The notes: generated by a model from the letters alone, not told the origin. A stretch of DNA of 64,000 bases from Lentzea atacamensis (GCF_003269295.1 NZ_QLTT01000001.1:267635-331634), one strand, 5' to 3'. Shown: positions 16,770 through 26,528, counted from the first letter of the stretch. Numbers and translations: made by a program.

Positions 16770-19088
16770 CTATTCGTTGTGCAGAACGGTGGCGATCGAG
16801 AGGCGTGCCGCGCCCCTGGACGGCACGAGTGCGCCGAGCACGGCGATCACGACTCCCGCGAGAGCCAGCAGCACGAGCGCGGGCGCGTGGTAGACGTTCA
16901 TCAGGATGTCCACGGCATCGGCCTGGCCCGCGTGCGCCATGGCGGGAACGACGAGTTGGTGCACCACAACGCCCACAGGCACGCCAACAAGTCCGCCGAC
17001 CACGCCCAGCGCGCCCATCGAGGTCACCAGCATCACGGTGACCTGGCGCGGGGTCATGCCGATCGACTTGAGCATGCCGAGGTCGCGGCGGCGTTCGCGG
17101 GCGTTGAGGACGACGGTGTTGAAGACGCCGAGTGCCGCCACCGCCCCGAGAACCAGCGTCAGCACGGTCGCGGCGCTGATGAGGATCACCGCCGTCGACG
17201 ACGAGCCGTCGCGCGGTGGCAGGACGCGCAGACCCGGATCCCCCGCCGCGATCGCGGCCGTGAAGGTCTGCCGGTCCGTGCCGGGCGTGAACCGGACCTG
17301 GTAGGAGTGCGCGCGGGTGCCGGGCGCGAGAACGTCCAGGGCGGTCCAGTCCGCGAAGATCTGGTCCTCGTTGTTGGTGAGGACGACGCCGACGATCTTC
17401 AGTTCGGTCCGGTTCTCGCCCGCCTGCACGGTGATCGTGTCGCCGACGCCGAGCCCGCGCTGGTTGAGGAACCGCGACGGGGCCACGACCTGGCCCGGTC
17501 CGTCCGGCCAGTGCCCCGTGAGCACGCGCGGACCCAGTGCGCCGGTGTCCCCGCGGTAGAAGAAGATCATGGCGTCCTGCGTGCCACCGGCGACCTCGGT
17601 TTCCAGCTGCGACACCGCCATCACCGCGTTCGTGCCGGGCAACGAGCGCAGCATCTTCTCGTCGTCGCTGTCGCTCAACGTGGCGGCGGGCGGCTCCCCC
17701 GTCTCGGGTGTCCGCATGACCGGCATGCCCGGCGGCCGTCCTGCCAGCACCTCGACACGATCGGTGTAGGACGGACGGACCGCGTCGTCGTACGCCGCGA
17801 CCGACATCGTGACACCGGCGGCGAGCGTCACGGTCATGACGCCCAGCACCACCGATGCCAGCGTCAGCGCGCTGCGGCCGGCGCGGGCGAACGGCACGCC
17901 GAGGCCGAGGCTGACCGAGCGCGGCAACCGCGTTCCGCTGAGCCAGCGCTGGATCCGCAGCGCCCGCCCGGTGTGCGTGGTGATGCCCGCGCTGATCGCC
18001 CTGGCGGCCGGCAGCCCGCGGGCACGCAACGCCGGGACGAGCGCCGCCGAGATCACGAGCGCGGGCATGCCCAGCAGTGCCACGGCGTTCACCCACGGCG
18101 CGAAGCTCAGCTCGGTCACGCCGAAGCCCTCGACCGCGTCCTGCACGACCGGTTTGGCGAAGACGTTGCCCGCCACCGTGCCGAGCACGCAGCCGGCGAC
18201 CGCGGGGATCGAGACCATCACCAGGTACACCGCCATGACCTGGCCCGGCGTGAAGCCCAGCGCCTTGAGCACGCCGATGTGCCGGAAGCCCGCGACGACC
18301 GCGCCGCTGACGACGTTGGCGACGATGAGGACCGCCACCACCAGGCCGAGCACACCGAAGATCATCAGAAACGGGATGAACACGCCGAGCTCGGACGTGG
18401 CCTTGTCCCTGACGGTGAGGTGCGACAGGGTGCCCAGCAGCGCGCCTTCCGGAAGGCCGGCGGTCACGGTCTGCTGTCCCTCTGCGACCTCGGCCGCGGT
18501 GGCGGCCTTCTGGAAGCGGTAGAGCATCTGCAGCGCGGTCGGCTGCAACGCCTTGACCTGATCGGGAGTCACCCAGGCGTCGGCGGAACCCGTGACGGAG
18601 TGGGCGAAGCCGACCACCGTCAGCTTCGGGCGTCCGGCGGCGGTGATCTCGAAGCCCACGTCCGTCCGGCCTTCGCCACCCGGCACGCGGTTCAGGACGA
18701 TCTCACCGGGCGCGGTGGCCCATCTGCCCCGCCACACGGACAGGCGGTCGACCGAGCCGCCGGGATCCGCCCGTCCGGCGACGGTGAGCGTGCCCATGAA
18801 CACCTCGCCGGTCGAGGTGTCCAGAGTGGACTGGAGGAACGGGCCGGCCGACTCGGTCTGCCCGCTCCTGAGCTGGTCCTCCGACACCTTCGCCGGATCG
18901 AACGCCGCGGTGAGGTGCGCTCCGCGCTGCGTGGCGAACGCCCGGTCGAACGGCGCGGCGGCGGATTCGAGCAGTCCGAGGGCCATCACGAGCGTCGCGG
19001 TCGAGGCGCACACGACGACGCCGATCACGATCGTCTGCAGCATCCGGCGGCGCACCGCGGCCCACGCCGCGCTCCACACCGCGGTCAC
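16770..19088 (-). CDS. ABC transporter permease, FtsX/MacB type
   Basis: A 772-residue permease with two FtsX modules. Each has an extracellular domain and a cluster of membrane helices (FLMIFGVLGLVVAVLIVANVV region; AAVILISAATVLTLVLGAVA region). GTG at 19088 overlaps the TGA of the ATPase gene (GTGA), so translation is coupled. Such large two-module permeases pair with MacB-type ATPases to export peptides or antibiotics, or to act as mechanotransmitters. Here they are co-encoded with an acylase and divergent from a two-component system. Confidence 0.9.
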   Translation of the reverse strand: MTAVWSAAWAAVRRRMLQTIVIGVVVCASTATLVMALGLLESAAAPFDRAFATQRGAHLTAAFDPAKVSEDQLRSGQTESAGPFLQSTLDTSTGEVFMGTLTVAGRADPGGSVDRLSVWRGRWATAPGEIVLNRVPGGEGRTDVGFEITAAGRPKLTVVGFAHSVTGSADAWVTPDQVKALQPTALQMLYRFQKAATAAEVAEGQQTVTAGLPEGALLGTLSHLTVRDKATSELGVFIPFLMIFGVLGLVVAVLIVANVVSGAVVAGFRHIGVLKALGFTPGQVMAVYLVMVSIPAVAGCVLGTVAGNVFAKPVVQDAVEGFGVTELSFAPWVNAVALLGMPALVISAALVPALRARGLPAARAISAGITTHTGRALRIQRWLSGTRLPRSVSLGLGVPFARAGRSALTLASVVLGVMTVTLAAGVTMSVAAYDDAVRPSYTDRVEVLAGRPPGMPVMRTPETGEPPAATLSDSDDEKMLRSLPGTNAVMAVSQLETEVAGGTQDAMIFFYRGDTGALGPRVLTGHWPDGPGQVVAPSRFLNQRGLGVGDTITVQAGENRTELKIVGVVLTNNEDQIFADWTALDVLAPGTRAHSYQVRFTPGTDRQTFTAAIAAGDPGLRVLPPRDGSSSTAVILISAATVLTLVLGAVAALGVFNTVVLNARERRRDLGMLKSIGMTPRQVTVMLVTSMGALGVVGGLVGVPVGVVVHQLVVPAMAHAGQADAVDILMNVYHAPALVLLALAGVVIAVLGALVPSRGAARLSIATVLHNE

Positions 19089-19798
19089 AGCGCCTTCTCC
19101 TGGGTGCGCTCCAGGCTCTGCTCCCGCTCGATCCTGCCGTCGACGACCTCGATCACCCGGCTCGCACACCGGGTCGCGAGCCGTTCGTCGTGCGTGACCA
19201 GCAGCAACGTCTGGCCGATCTGGTTGAGGTCGAGCAGCAGGTCCATCACCTGCTCGCCCGACCTGCTGTCCAGCGCGCCGGTGGGTTCGTCGGCGAGCAG
19301 CAACGCGGGCCGGTTCATCAACGCCCGTGCGACCGCGACGCGCTGCCGTTCCCCGCCGCTCAGCCGGGCCGGGTAGACGTTCTTGCGGTTCTCGATGCCG
19401 AGCTCACCGAAGAGCTCCAGCGCCCGCCTGCGCGCCTGACCCGCCGGAGTGCCGGTCAGCTGGGCGGCGAGCGCGACGTTGTCCAGCGCCGACAGGTCGT
19501 CGAGCAGGTTGAAGAACTGGAAGATCATGCCGATCCCGCGCCGGCGGAACAGGGCGAGACCCGTCTCGTTCAGCGAACCCAGGTCCGTGCCGTGCACGAC
19601 GACCGAGCCGGACGTCGGCCGGTCCAGGCCCGCGATCATGTTCAGCAGCGTCGACTTGCCGCTGCCGGACGGACCCATCACCGCGACGGCCTCCCCGGCG
19701 CGCACGGTGAGCGACACCCCGTCGAGCGCTGTCGAGTCGCTGTACTCCTTGCGCAGGTCCGATATCTGGACGACCGCGTCGTTGTTCATGGCCGCCAT
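19085..19798 (-). CDS. ABC transporter ATP-binding protein, MacB/LolD type
   Basis: A 237-residue ATPase. GPSGSGKST is Walker A, LSGGERQRVAVARAL the signature, LLLADEP Walker B and LLVTHD the switch His. ATG at 19798 (MAAMNND) is chosen; ATG at 19789 and GTG/ATG further upstream (19825) are possible. It is the first gene of the ATPase-permease-acylase operon and lies back-to-back with a histidine kinase gene, so the promoter region 19799-19928 serves both. Confidence 0.92.
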   Translation of the reverse strand: MAAMNNDAVVQISDLRKEYSDSTALDGVSLTVRAGEAVAVMGPSGSGKSTLLNMIAGLDRPTSGSVVVHGTDLGSLNETGLALFRRRGIGMIFQFFNLLDDLSALDNVALAAQLTGTPAGQARRRALELFGELGIENRKNVYPARLSGGERQRVAVARALMNRPALLLADEPTGALDSRSGEQVMDLLLDLNQIGQTLLLVTHDERLATRCASRVIEVVDGRIEREQSLERTQEKAL

Positions 19799-19928
19799 CC
19801 TGTTCGGCGCGACGGGACCGGGCATCAGTCCGGGGAGGTAACCTGCCCGGCGGGGTCATCCCGGGGATGTAGCCGCTGCATCCGGGGAGTGATGCGCGCA
19901 CGTCACGCGCTCTGGGAAGGTGAGTCGG

Positions 19929-20705
19929 GTGTGGGAGTTGATCGTGGCCGTCCTCGCCTGCCTGACCGCCGGTTTCCTCGCGGTGCGGCTGGCGGTGGCG
20001 AAGCGCGCGTACGCCCGTGCGATGGAGGAACGCGGCTGGCTGCTTGAGCGGGAACGGGAAAGCGCCGCCCGTGGGGCCGTGGACGCCGAACGAGCCAGGA
20101 TCGCAAGGGAGCTGCACGACATCGTGAGCCACAACGTGAGCGTCATGGTCGTGCAGGCCGGTGCGGCACGCCGGGTGCTCGCGACCGGGGCCGAGGAGGC
20201 GACCGGCGCGTTGCTGGCGGTGGAGTCGGCCGGGCGCGACACGATGACCGAGCTGCGGCACATGCTCGGCCTGCTTGCACCGTCGGCGGACGGCGAGGAC
20301 CTGCTGTCGCCGCAACCAGGTCTGAGCAGGCTCGGCTCGCTGGTCGACCGGATGTGCTTCGCCGGGCTGCCGGTCGAGGTCCGCATCTCGGGCGAGCCCC
20401 GCGAGCTGCCGTCCGGAGTGGACCTCACGGCGTACCGGATCGTCCAGGAGGCGCTGACCAACGCGCTCAAGCACGGCGACGGCGGAAAGGCGGACGTGAC
20501 CATCAGGTACGCGGACCACTCCCTGCGGGTCGAGGTGCTCAACAGCGGCCCGAGTGTGCTGTCGGGAGCCGCGGTGTCCACGAAGGACGGCGAGGGACGC
20601 GGCCTGCTCGGCTTGCGGGAGCGCGTCGCCGTGCTGGGCGGCGACCTCGACGCCCGCAGACGGCTCGGCGGCGGGTTCCGCGTCCGGGCGAGGATTCCGC
20701 TGTGA
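19929..20705 (+). CDS. Sensor histidine kinase (HisKA_3 family)
   Basis: A 258-residue kinase with a single N-terminal membrane helix (ELIVAVLACLTAGFLAV) and almost no extracellular loop. ERARIARELHDIVSHNVSVM carries the phosphorylated His, and AYRIVQEALTNALKHG plus GRGLLGLRERV are the N and G boxes of the ATPase domain. GTG at 19929 follows GGAAGG with good spacing; GTG at 19920 is the longer alternative. Small kinases of this type often sense through a partner ABC transporter, here encoded divergently. Its TGA overlaps the response regulator start. Confidence 0.9.
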   Translation: MWELIVAVLACLTAGFLAVRLAVAKRAYARAMEERGWLLERERESAARGAVDAERARIARELHDIVSHNVSVMVVQAGAARRVLATGAEEATGALLAVESAGRDTMTELRHMLGLLAPSADGEDLLSPQPGLSRLGSLVDRMCFAGLPVEVRISGEPRELPSGVDLTAYRIVQEALTNALKHGDGGKADVTIRYADHSLRVEVLNSGPSVLSGAAVSTKDGEGRGLLGLRERVAVLGGDLDARRRLGGGFRVRARIPL

Positions 20706-21367
20706 CCGCGCCACGGGTGGTGATCGCCGACGACCAGGCGTACGTGCGCATCGGCTTCCGCATGATCCTGACCTCGGGCGGCATCGACGTCGTGGGCGAG
20801 GCGGCCGACGGCGCCGAGGCGGTGACGGCCGTGCGGGACCTCAAGCCGGACGTCGTGCTGATGGACATCCGCATGCCCACCATGGACGGCCTCGAAGCCA
20901 CCCGCCGCATCGTGCGCGAGTCACCGGACTGCCGCGTGCTGATGCTGACGACGTTCGACCTCGACCGGTACGTGTACGACGCACTCGCCGCCGGTGCCAG
21001 CGGGTTCCTGCTCAAGGACGTCACCGCGGAGCACCTCGTCGCCGCCGTGCGCCTGGTCGAGACCGGTGACGCGCTGCTCGCCCCGTCGATCACCCGCAGG
21101 CTCGTCGAACGGTTCGCGTCCGGCTCGCCTGCCGCGCGAGCCCCTGTCGTGCACCGGGATCTGGCCGCGCTCACCCCGCGCGAACGGGAGGTGCTGACAC
21201 TGGTCGGGCACGGACGGTCCAACGCCGAGATCGCCGACGACCTCACCCTCAGCGAGGCGACGGTCAAGACCCACGTGGCCCGCATCTTCGCCAAGCTGGC
21301 GCTGCGCGACCGGGCCCAGGCCGTGGTGCTCGCCTATGAGACCGGGCTGGTCGCACCGGGCGGCTGA
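20702..21367 (+). CDS. NarL/LuxR-type response regulator
   Basis: A 221-residue regulator. Asp55 in VVLMDIRMP is the phosphoacceptor, with DD near the N-terminus and Lys in FLLKDV. The C-terminal LuxR helix-turn-helix is LTPREREVLTLVGHGRSNAEIADDL...VKTHV. GTG at 20702 overlaps the kinase stop (GTGA). It probably controls the divergent ABC-acylase operon. Its last 51 coding bases lie in the first copy of a 95-bp tandem repeat. Confidence 0.93.
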   Translation: MTAPRVVIADDQAYVRIGFRMILTSGGIDVVGEAADGAEAVTAVRDLKPDVVLMDIRMPTMDGLEATRRIVRESPDCRVLMLTTFDLDRYVYDALAAGASGFLLKDVTAEHLVAAVRLVETGDALLAPSITRRLVERFASGSPAARAPVVHRDLAALTPREREVLTLVGHGRSNAEIADDLTLSEATVKTHVARIFAKLALRDRAQAVVLAYETGLVAPGG

Positions 21368-21506
21368 ACGCTCAGCGCCGGCAACGCCGTGTCGCCCTCG
21401 ACACCGTCGCCCAGGCCGCCGTACCCGCCTACGAAACCGGGCTGATCGCGCCGAGCGGTTCAACGCCGAACGCGAGCAACGCCGTGTCGTCCTCGACGCC
21501 ATCGCC
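21317..21506. repeat. Imperfect 95-bp tandem repeat across two convergent gene ends
   Basis: Unit 1 (21317-21411) and unit 2 (21412-21506) align without gaps over 95 bases with 76 identical positions by my count. Unit 1 carries the C-terminal codons of the response regulator on the plus strand; unit 2 carries the C-terminal codons of the PP2C phosphatase on the minus strand. Each unit also keeps a degraded version of the other gene's tail, including the same phosphatase stop (SPVS-stop in both). Confidence 0.88.
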
Positions 21507-22622
21507 GAAACCCGCGAGCAACCGGCCCGCCGCGGCGATCACCGACACAGCAGTGGCCGGTGCCAAGCCGGCCAGGTCGTCTCGCAGCTCCTCCTCGCTG
21601 TAGCGGACGGCGCCGTCGACTCGTGCCTCGGTCAAGCCGTCGGTGTAGCACAGCAGCACGTCGCCCGGCGTCAGGCGGAGCTCGGTCGTGACGACGCGGG
21701 CGTCCGGCAGCACGCCGACCAGTTGCCCGCCCGGCAGTTCCACCAGCTCCGCGGTGCCGTCCGCGCGCAGGAGCAGCGGCGGGGTGTGCCCGCCGGTGGC
21801 CAGCGTGACGGTGGCGCCGTCGCCGGCGGGCCGGATGCAGCCGTAGATGACCGTGCACAGGCGCGATTTCGCGTGGTTGAGGACGGTGTTGAGGTTCTTC
21901 AGCACGCTGACCGGATCCGGGTTGTTGATCGCCGCGGCGCGCAGGGTGTAGCGCGTCAGCGAGGTCACCACCGCCGCGTCCACGCCCTTGCCGGACACGT
22001 CGCCGAGGAAGAAGCCCCAGGTGTCGCCCCCGAGCGGGAACACGTCGTAGAAGTCGCCGCCGACCTGGTCGAGCGACGCCGGGTGGTAACGGGCCTCGAC
22101 CTGCACTCCGGGTATCACGGGCAGCGCGGGCGGCAACAGGGTCTGCTGCAACGTCCTCGCCAGCTGCTGGGCCTTGTCACGTTCCCGTTCGGCCTGCTGC
22201 CGGGCGCGCAGCAGCTCCTCCTCGTACGCGCGCCGGTCGCGGGCGTCGAACACCGTCGTGCGGATCAGCTGCGCCTCGCCGCCGGGACCGTTCTTGACGG
22301 TGGAGGTCAGCAGCACCGGCAGCCGCGTGCCGTCCGCGGTCCTCACCTCCAGCGCGACGCCGCCGATCTCGCCCTGCATCTGCAGCAACGGCGCGAAGTG
22401 CGTCTCGTAGTACATCCGGCCGCCGACCGTCAGCAGCTCGGGGAACCGCCTGCGGCCGACGAGCTCGTCCCGGTCGTAACCGAGCCAGGCCAGCAGCGTC
22501 GCGTTGATCTTCGCGATGGTGCCGTCCAGCAACGTCGAGACGTAGCCGCAGGGCGCGTTGTCGTAGAGGTCCTCCGCGCTGTCCTCCAGCAACGCCGCGA
22601 ACGTCCCGCTGTCCCACGTCAT
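21429..22622 (-). CDS. rsbP: PAS-PP2C serine phosphatase, RsbP-like
   Basis: A 397-residue protein. Residues about 10-130 form a PAS domain (DNAPCGYVSTLLDGTIAKINATL, WLGYDRDELVG), about 130-165 a coiled-coil linker, and about 170-395 a SpoIIE/PP2C phosphatase with metal-binding Asp residues in VGGDFYDVF and FFLGDVSGKGVDAA. This is the architecture of Bacillus subtilis RsbP, which dephosphorylates an anti-anti-sigma factor under energy stress. ATG at 22622 overlaps the stop of the RsbQ-like gene (ATGA). Its substrate would be a STAS protein; two are encoded elsewhere in the window. Confidence 0.85.
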   Translation of the reverse strand: MTWDSGTFAALLEDSAEDLYDNAPCGYVSTLLDGTIAKINATLLAWLGYDRDELVGRRRFPELLTVGGRMYYETHFAPLLQMQGEIGGVALEVRTADGTRLPVLLTSTVKNGPGGEAQLIRTTVFDARDRRAYEEELLRARQQAERERDKAQQLARTLQQTLLPPALPVIPGVQVEARYHPASLDQVGGDFYDVFPLGGDTWGFFLGDVSGKGVDAAVVTSLTRYTLRAAAINNPDPVSVLKNLNTVLNHAKSRLCTVIYGCIRPAGDGATVTLATGGHTPPLLLRADGTAELVELPGGQLVGVLPDARVVTTELRLTPGDVLLCYTDGLTEARVDGAVRYSEEELRDDLAGLAPATAVSVIAAAGRLLAGFGDGVEDDTALLAFGVEPLGAISPVS

Positions 22623-23449
22623 CGGGTGTCCACGAACTCCAGGATCGCCTTCGCGGTGATCTCCGGTGCGCTCAGCTGCGGGCAGTGTCCGGTCGCGTTC
22701 AGCGTGACCAGCTCGCTGCCGGCGATCTGCTCGTGCGTGTACTGCCCGACCTCCGGCGGCGCGATGGCGTCGACGGCGCACTGGATCACCAGCGTTGGCA
22801 CGGTCACCCTCGCCAGGTCGGTGCGGTTGTCCGACAGGAACGTGGCGCGGGCGAACACCCGCGCGATCGCCGGATCCGTGCGGCAGAAGCTGTTCTTCAA
22901 CTCCTCCGCGAGCTCGGGCCGATCGGGGTTGTCCACGATGACCGGTGCCATCGCGGCGGACCAGCCCAGGTAGTTCGACTCCAGCGCGGCGAGCAGCTCG
23001 TCGACGTCCTCCCGGCTGAACCCGCCGCGGTAGTCGTCATCGTCCACATAGCACGGTGAGGGCGTGAGGAGGACCAGCTGCGCGAACCGTTCCGGCTCCC
23101 TGTTCGCGGCCAGCACGGCGATCATGGCGCTGACCGAGTGACCGACCAGCACGACATCGCGCAGGTCGAGCGCGCTGCAGATCTCCAGCACGTCGTCGGC
23201 GTACCCGTCGAGGCCGCTGTAACGCTCGGCGGACCACGCGCTCACGTCCGAGCGGCCGCACCCGGTGTGGTCGAACAACACCACGCGACACCGTTCGGCC
23301 AGGTCCGGGACGATTCTGCGCCACAGGTTCTGATCGCAGCCGAAACCGTGTGCGAGCAGCACGGCTGGACCGGTCTCGTTGCCGGTGACCACGACGTTGT
23401 TCCTGCGCAGGACGTCCACCCCGCCGATACTAGGTGTGACGGCGGCCAT
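22619..23449 (-). CDS. rsbQ: Alpha/beta-hydrolase, RsbQ-like stress activator
   Basis: A 276-residue hydrolase that follows B. subtilis RsbQ along its length: HGFGCDQNLW, RVVLFDHTGCGRSD, LDGYADDVLEIC, nucleophile GHSVSAM (Ser105), LTPSPCYVDD, NPDRPELAEEL, SFCRTDPAIARVFA and TGHCPQ (catalytic His). RsbQ is required for RsbP activity and is thought to hydrolyse or bind a hydrophobic small molecule. It is translationally coupled to the PAS-PP2C gene. The start may be ATG 23449 or GTG 23419; the latter better fits the length of RsbQ. Confidence 0.87.
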   Translation of the reverse strand: MAAVTPSIGGVDVLRRNNVVVTGNETGPAVLLAHGFGCDQNLWRRIVPDLAERCRVVLFDHTGCGRSDVSAWSAERYSGLDGYADDVLEICSALDLRDVVLVGHSVSAMIAVLAANREPERFAQLVLLTPSPCYVDDDDYRGGFSREDVDELLAALESNYLGWSAAMAPVIVDNPDRPELAEELKNSFCRTDPAIARVFARATFLSDNRTDLARVTVPTLVIQCAVDAIAPPEVGQYTHEQIAGSELVTLNATGHCPQLSAPEITAKAILEFVDTR

Positions 23450-23492
23450 CGCGGGTATCTATCCCTCGAACTTGCTCCAGGAAGGAACGACA

Positions 23493-23870
23493 ATGCCGCG
23501 CCGTCTGGTCGTACTGCCGCTCGCCCTGCTCACCACCGCGGCCGCGCTCGACGTGCTGCACGTGTTCACCGGACTGCCCGCTGCCGTGGCGTGGCACCTG
23601 ATCACCGCTGGCCTGCTGCTGGGCATCGCAGTGGCGTCCGCCGAGTGGCTCGACCGGATCTTCGCCGAACCGGCCACCCGCACGTCCGGGCATGATCTCG
23701 GCATCGCCGCTGTCCTGGTGCTGTTCGGCGTGAGCTGGGTGCTGCGGCTCGGCCAGCCGGAGTGGGAACCGACTCTCGCGGCGGCGTTCGCCGGGTGGGC
23801 GGGTGCGTTCGGCTGGCTCGCGCTCTCGCTCGCCGGGCGCCGGACTCGGGTCGCCGCGCATTCCTGTTGA
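23493..23870 (+). CDS. Small membrane protein, function unknown
   Basis: A 125-residue protein with four predicted membrane helices (about residues 7-25, 32-52, 74-90 and 98-116). ATG at 23493 is preceded by AGGAAGG. No catalytic motif is visible. It is divergent from the rsbQ-like gene and followed within 20 bases by the CHMI-like gene. Confidence 0.7.
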   Translation: MPRRLVVLPLALLTTAAALDVLHVFTGLPAAVAWHLITAGLLLGIAVASAEWLDRIFAEPATRTSGHDLGIAAVLVLFGVSWVLRLGQPEWEPTLAAAFAGWAGAFGWLALSLAGRRTRVAAHSC

Positions 23871-23889
23871 TCACCGGTAGCGTGGGCGC

Positions 23890-24246
23890 ATGCCGCAGAT
23901 CACCGTCGAGCACTCCGCGGAGCTGAGCGGGGCGTTCGACCGCCGAGCCTTCGCCCTCGCGCTGCACCAGGCCCTGTCGCCGCTGGTCAGCTCGGAGGTG
24001 GCCGCGTTCAAGACGCGGTTCCGCCAGATCGAGGAGTGCGTGATCGGCGACGGCTCCCCCGCGGCGATGATCCACGTTCGGATCGGGCTGTTGTCGGGAC
24101 GGCCGGCCGAGCTGAAGCAGGAGGTCGGGCGGGTGGGCATCGAGCTCGCGCGTGAACACCTCAAGCCGGTGGAGGGACTGCCGACGCAGCTCACGCTCGA
24201 GGTGTACGACATGGATCGCGAGCAGTACCAGAAGCTGGTGGTCTGA
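23890..24246 (+). CDS. 5-carboxymethyl-2-hydroxymuconate isomerase family protein
   Basis: A 118-residue protein beginning MPQITVEHSAEL. After methionine removal Pro1 would be the catalytic base, as in CHMI (HpaF) and other tautomerase-superfamily enzymes. HVRIGLLSGRPAELKQEVG is a conserved CHMI segment. CHMI acts in homoprotocatechuate degradation, but no other gene of that pathway is nearby, so the true role is open. Confidence 0.8.
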   Translation: MPQITVEHSAELSGAFDRRAFALALHQALSPLVSSEVAAFKTRFRQIEECVIGDGSPAAMIHVRIGLLSGRPAELKQEVGRVGIELAREHLKPVEGLPTQLTLEVYDMDREQYQKLVV

Positions 24247-24293
24247 CGGTCGCACCGGCCCCGGGCTCGGGACCGGTGCGCTCCGAGCGGTCG

Positions 24294-25448
<1,155 letters not shown>

Positions 25449-25578
25449 TCAAGGGCCTGACCACCTGAGACGACAAGAATGGCCGCACAAGCTCTTCCCT
25501 TGTGGTGCAGGAAATTTGAGATTTGCAAGTTTCAGTTGTCTCAGCTGGCACAACGTTCTTGCCGTCGCTTTGCCTAGC

Positions 25579-25590
25579 GTTAGCGCTCAC
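25579..25590. promoter_or_regulatory. Second LacI-type operator, imperfect
   Basis: GTTAGCGCTCAC differs from the perfect palindrome at 25413-25424 at one position. It lies 166 bases upstream of it, a spacing that would permit DNA looping. It is also close to the 3' end of the small membrane protein gene. Confidence 0.6.
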
Positions 25591-25617
25591 ATCACATCTG
25601 CCTGGGGTGCACGAGAA

Positions 25618-25824
25618 CTACACCTCCTGCCGTGGTTCGGAGTCCTTGCCCAGCGGTCCGGCCCACTGCTGCGGCCGGAACGCCCGTGCGATCTGCGGGG
25701 TGATCTTCAGGCTGTCCGGCCCGTGCCGGCGCGCGATCACCACGTTGAACAGCAACCACAACGCCCACGCCAGCAAGGCGATGGTCGGCAACGCCGCGAT
25801 GGTGACGACAACGGTGAGGTTCAT
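25618..25824 (-). CDS. Small membrane protein, 68 residues
   Basis: Begins MNLTVVVTIAALPTIALLAW at ATG 25824, with one long N-terminal membrane helix (residues about 4-27) and a basic/polar cytoplasmic tail. Its start overlaps the stop of the M20 amidohydrolase remnant (ATGA), so it was probably the coupled downstream gene of an amidohydrolase operon whose first gene is now broken. Function unknown. Confidence 0.65.
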   Translation of the reverse strand: MNLTVVVTIAALPTIALLAWALWLLFNVVIARRHGPDSLKITPQIARAFRPQQWAGPLGKDSEPRQEV

Positions 25825-26030
25825 GCCGGCTGTCCTCGGCGCAGCGCGAGCTCGGCGAGCACCGCGGCTCCGTCCGTCAGCACCGCGTCGTCGAACACCG
25901 CGAGCGGCGAGTGGTTGCCCGTCCGGCCGTCTCCCGCGCCGAGCAGCACGAACGTGCCGGGCACCTCGCGCACGACTCGGGAGAAGTCCTCGCCGCCGGG
26001 CAGCGGGTTCTCCAACAGCCCCGGAAGGCT
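25821..26030 (-). pseudogene. M20 family amidohydrolase, C-terminal remnant
   Basis: The minus frame gives NPLPGGEDFSRVVREVPG, then NHSPLAVFDDAVLTDGAAVL. This is the C-terminal metal-binding segment of M20/M40 amidohydrolases (GGEDFS and NHS motifs). About 70 residues remain of roughly 400. Upstream of about 26030 the DNA switches to an Lrp-like gene on the other strand. The remnant is the left half of a deletion scar. Confidence 0.78.
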
Positions 26031-26525
26031 CCGTGTGGAAGCTCCGCCACCAGGAGGTGCTCCGCGCGCTGCACGACGGACGCCGGACAGCGGTGGACAT
26101 CGGGGCCGCGATCGGGCGCAGCGGTGCGCCGCTGGCTCAACTGGATGATGGAGGACGGCCTGCTGTCGTTCCGCTGCGAGGTCGCGCAGCCCATCACCGG
26201 ATGGCCGATCGCCACGACGTTCTGGGCGCGCGTGCCGCCCGACCAGCTCGACGAGACCGCCACGAAGCTGGCCACACGGACGGAGGTGCGGCTGTGCGCG
26301 GCGGTCACCGGGTCGGACAACCTGATCACGACGCTCTGGTTGCGGTCGCTCGGCGACATCCAGCGCGTGGAAGCGGAGCTCGCGACCAGCCTGCCTCAGC
26401 TGACCCTCACCGACCGCGCCGTCACGTTGCGCGCGGTGAAGCGGATGGGTTGCCTGCTCAGTGAAAGCGGGCACATCACCGAGGTGGTGCCCATCGATCC
26501 GTGGGCACCAGGCATCTCGGCCTGA
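26031..26525 (+). pseudogene. Lrp/AsnC family regulator, truncated and frameshifted
   Basis: From about 26036 one plus frame reads RHQEVLRALHDGRRTAVDIGAAIGRS. A shift near 26120 moves to the frame reading RRWLNWMMEDGLLSFRCEVA and then an RAM domain (TKLATRTEVRLCAAVTGSDNLITTLWL) to the stop at 26525. Both halves together match a two-unit Lrp/AsnC regulator lacking its first helix-turn-helix. Lrp genes are commonly divergent from M20 amidohydrolases, which is the arrangement left here. Confidence 0.75.
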
Positions 26526-26528
26526 TGT

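Noticed and set aside
14503..18096. Very long minus-strand open frame of about 1,197 codons
   Set aside because: Only its last 752 codons, from ATG 16761, encode the acylase. The upstream part is a GC-rich shadow of the ABC permease in another frame.
16779..19376. 865-codon open frame on the plus strand
   Set aside because: It is antisense to the ABC permease and ATPase genes, with an Arg/Gly/His-rich translation and no domain.
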